64,000 nt of DNA from JBGQAS01 sp963699305. Its GTDB lineage: Bacteria > Chloroflexota > Anaerolineae > Anaerolineales > Anaerolineaceae. Location of the stretch: contig OY969431.1 of assembly GCA_963699305.1 (NCBI GenBank), forward strand, positions 1,054,001 through 1,118,000, in the 5' to 3' direction. Position 1 is the first letter of the stretch. Each line of letters begins with the position of its first letter. Positions 63,423-64,000 of this stretch are shown piece by piece. The position numbers were made by a program, and so were the translations under genes. Below the pieces are notes generated by a model. That model made no database searches and was not told where the DNA came from. It worked only from the letters and a program-made list of their open reading frames with translations.

Positions 63423-64000
63423 ATGTCATCTGTCTCTGATCCAGAAATCCGAGCAATCGTTCAAAATGTCCTCCAAAAGATGGGGGGTTCGCCTTCCATG
63501 GCTTCCACTAACCCAACGAAGGAACCGCAGGCATTTTCCTTACCTGTTCTGCAAAAGATGATCGCCATCGGTTCGGATCACGGTGGATTTGCTTTGAAAG
63601 AATTGTTAAAACCATATATCGTCGAATTGGGATTTCAATACACCGACTGTGGACCGATGGATAAGACTGCGGTGGATTATCCCGACTATGCATTGGCTGT
63701 GGCACAGCAAATTACGTCCAAAAAAGCGATCCGCGGGATCATGATCGATGGTGCGGGAATCGGTTCTTGTATGGTTGCCAATAAAGTACCTGGAATCCGG
63801 GCGGCTCTGTGCTATGACATCTCTACTGCAATAAACAGCCGAGAGCATAACGATGCCAACCTTCTCACCCTCGGTGCCGGATTGATCGGCGAGAACCTTG
63901 CCAAGCAGATTGTCAAAACATGGTTGTCGACGGATTTCGGTGGTGGTCGGCATGCTAAACGTGTCGATAAAATCATAACGATAGAAAAACAATTCCTTAA
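63423..64000 (+). CDS. RpiB-like sugar-phosphate isomerase with N-terminal encapsulation-peptide-like tail (3' end cut by window edge)
   Basis: The frame stays open for 192 codons to the right edge. Residues 1-19 form an amphipathic helix-like tail (SDPEIRAIVQNVLQKMGG) followed by a Ser/Thr/Pro linker to about 38, then an RpiB/LacA-type core: IAIGSDHGGFALKELLKPY, DYPDYALAVAQQI, IDGAGIGSCMVANKVPG, SREHNDANLLTLGAG and FGGGRHAKRVDKI. Normal RpiB starts directly at IAIGSDH. The tail resembles the encapsulation peptides that carry enzymes into bacterial microcompartments. The usual catalytic Cys is Asp109. AGGAAA precedes the ATG. It faces the gntR gene. Confidence 0.88.
   Translation, partial: MSSVSDPEIRAIVQNVLQKMGGSPSMASTNPTKEPQAFSLPVLQKMIAIGSDHGGFALKELLKPYIVELGFQYTDCGPMDKTAVDYPDYALAVAQQITSKKAIRGIMIDGAGIGSCMVANKVPGIRAALCYDISTAINSREHNDANLLTLGAGLIGENLAKQIVKTWLSTDFGGGRHAKRVDKIITIEKQFL

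Noticed and set aside
1..64000. Insertion sequences, prophage or integrative elements
   Set aside because: No transposase, integrase or phage structural gene was recognised, and tRNA genes show no duplicated attachment sequence.

Overview
The window is about 64 kb of moderate-GC bacterial chromosome. It is densely packed with short operons on both strands, with no insertion sequence, prophage or CRISPR array recognised. The gene mix suggests Chloroflexota, probably Anaerolineae (inference, not proven): a Ser/Thr kinase fused to a PD40 propeller, Thr-Pro-rich membrane proteins, paired FemAB-like proteins, RNase Y, a MoeA fused to a PBP-like domain, an ArsR-DUF2087 regulator, and no LPS-core genes.

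Layout. (1) 1-3.6 kb, minus: a MoeA/PBP fusion cut by the left edge, a second MoeA, and a UbiA-like prenyltransferase. (2) 3.7-7.6 kb: psuG, a Thr-Pro membrane protein, and the kinase-propeller. (3) 7.7-16.7 kb, minus: an eight-gene run with overlapping or near-touching ends, in the order ridA-like, response regulator, histidine kinase, glycosyltransferase, phosphoglycosyl transferase, CapD-like dehydratase, and two FemAB-like proteins. It looks like a regulated surface-polysaccharide and cell-wall unit. (4) 16.8-21.7 kb: prfA-prmC-tsaC, then a convergent VIT/VWA surface protein. (5) 21.8-25.5 kb, minus: one strong promoter, two tRNA-Ala genes, a T-box leader, leuS and a creatininase-family gene. 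(6) 25.5-29.9 kb, plus: arsR-type regulator, Xaa-Pro peptidase, alpha/beta hydrolase, MFS transporter and MBL hydrolase in one overlapping operon. (7) 29.9-32.1 kb: recX-rny. (8) 32.4-40.4 kb, plus: a sugar cluster (rfbB, rfbA, two ArnC/GtrB-like transferases, an SMR flippase-like protein, a methyltransferase, WbqC, two DegT-family proteins). It probably makes and flips a lipid-linked dTDP-derived 4-aminosugar. (9) 40.5-51.9 kb: small membrane proteins, PfkB kinase, GAF-PAS-cyclase with a TgpA-like transglutaminase, PAP2 phosphatase, YtxH, and a wzz/O-antigen-ligase/metalloprotease operon. (10) 52.0-57.4 kb, minus: rpsT, argS, a cPGS-like GTPase, obg and nadD. (11) 57.6-63.3 kb: a UroD-family methyltransferase, and gntR-yvcK-gap-pgk. 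(12) 63.4 kb to the right edge: a divergently transcribed RpiB-like isomerase with an N-terminal extension resembling a bacterial-microcompartment encapsulation peptide.

Five genes (leuS, the Xaa-Pro peptidase, an alpha/beta hydrolase, the SMR transporter and obg) are each broken by a single-base indel, three of them in a run of one base. Two of the five are normally essential, so the source assembly probably carries small indel errors. The most promising lead is the right edge: an RpiB-like enzyme with a packaging-type tail, an altered active site and a GntR-controlled divergent promoter, which looks like the beginning of a sugar-phosphate microcompartment locus outside the window. The most unusual regulatory arrangement is the pair of tRNA-Ala genes only about 10 nt upstream of the leuS T-box leader.
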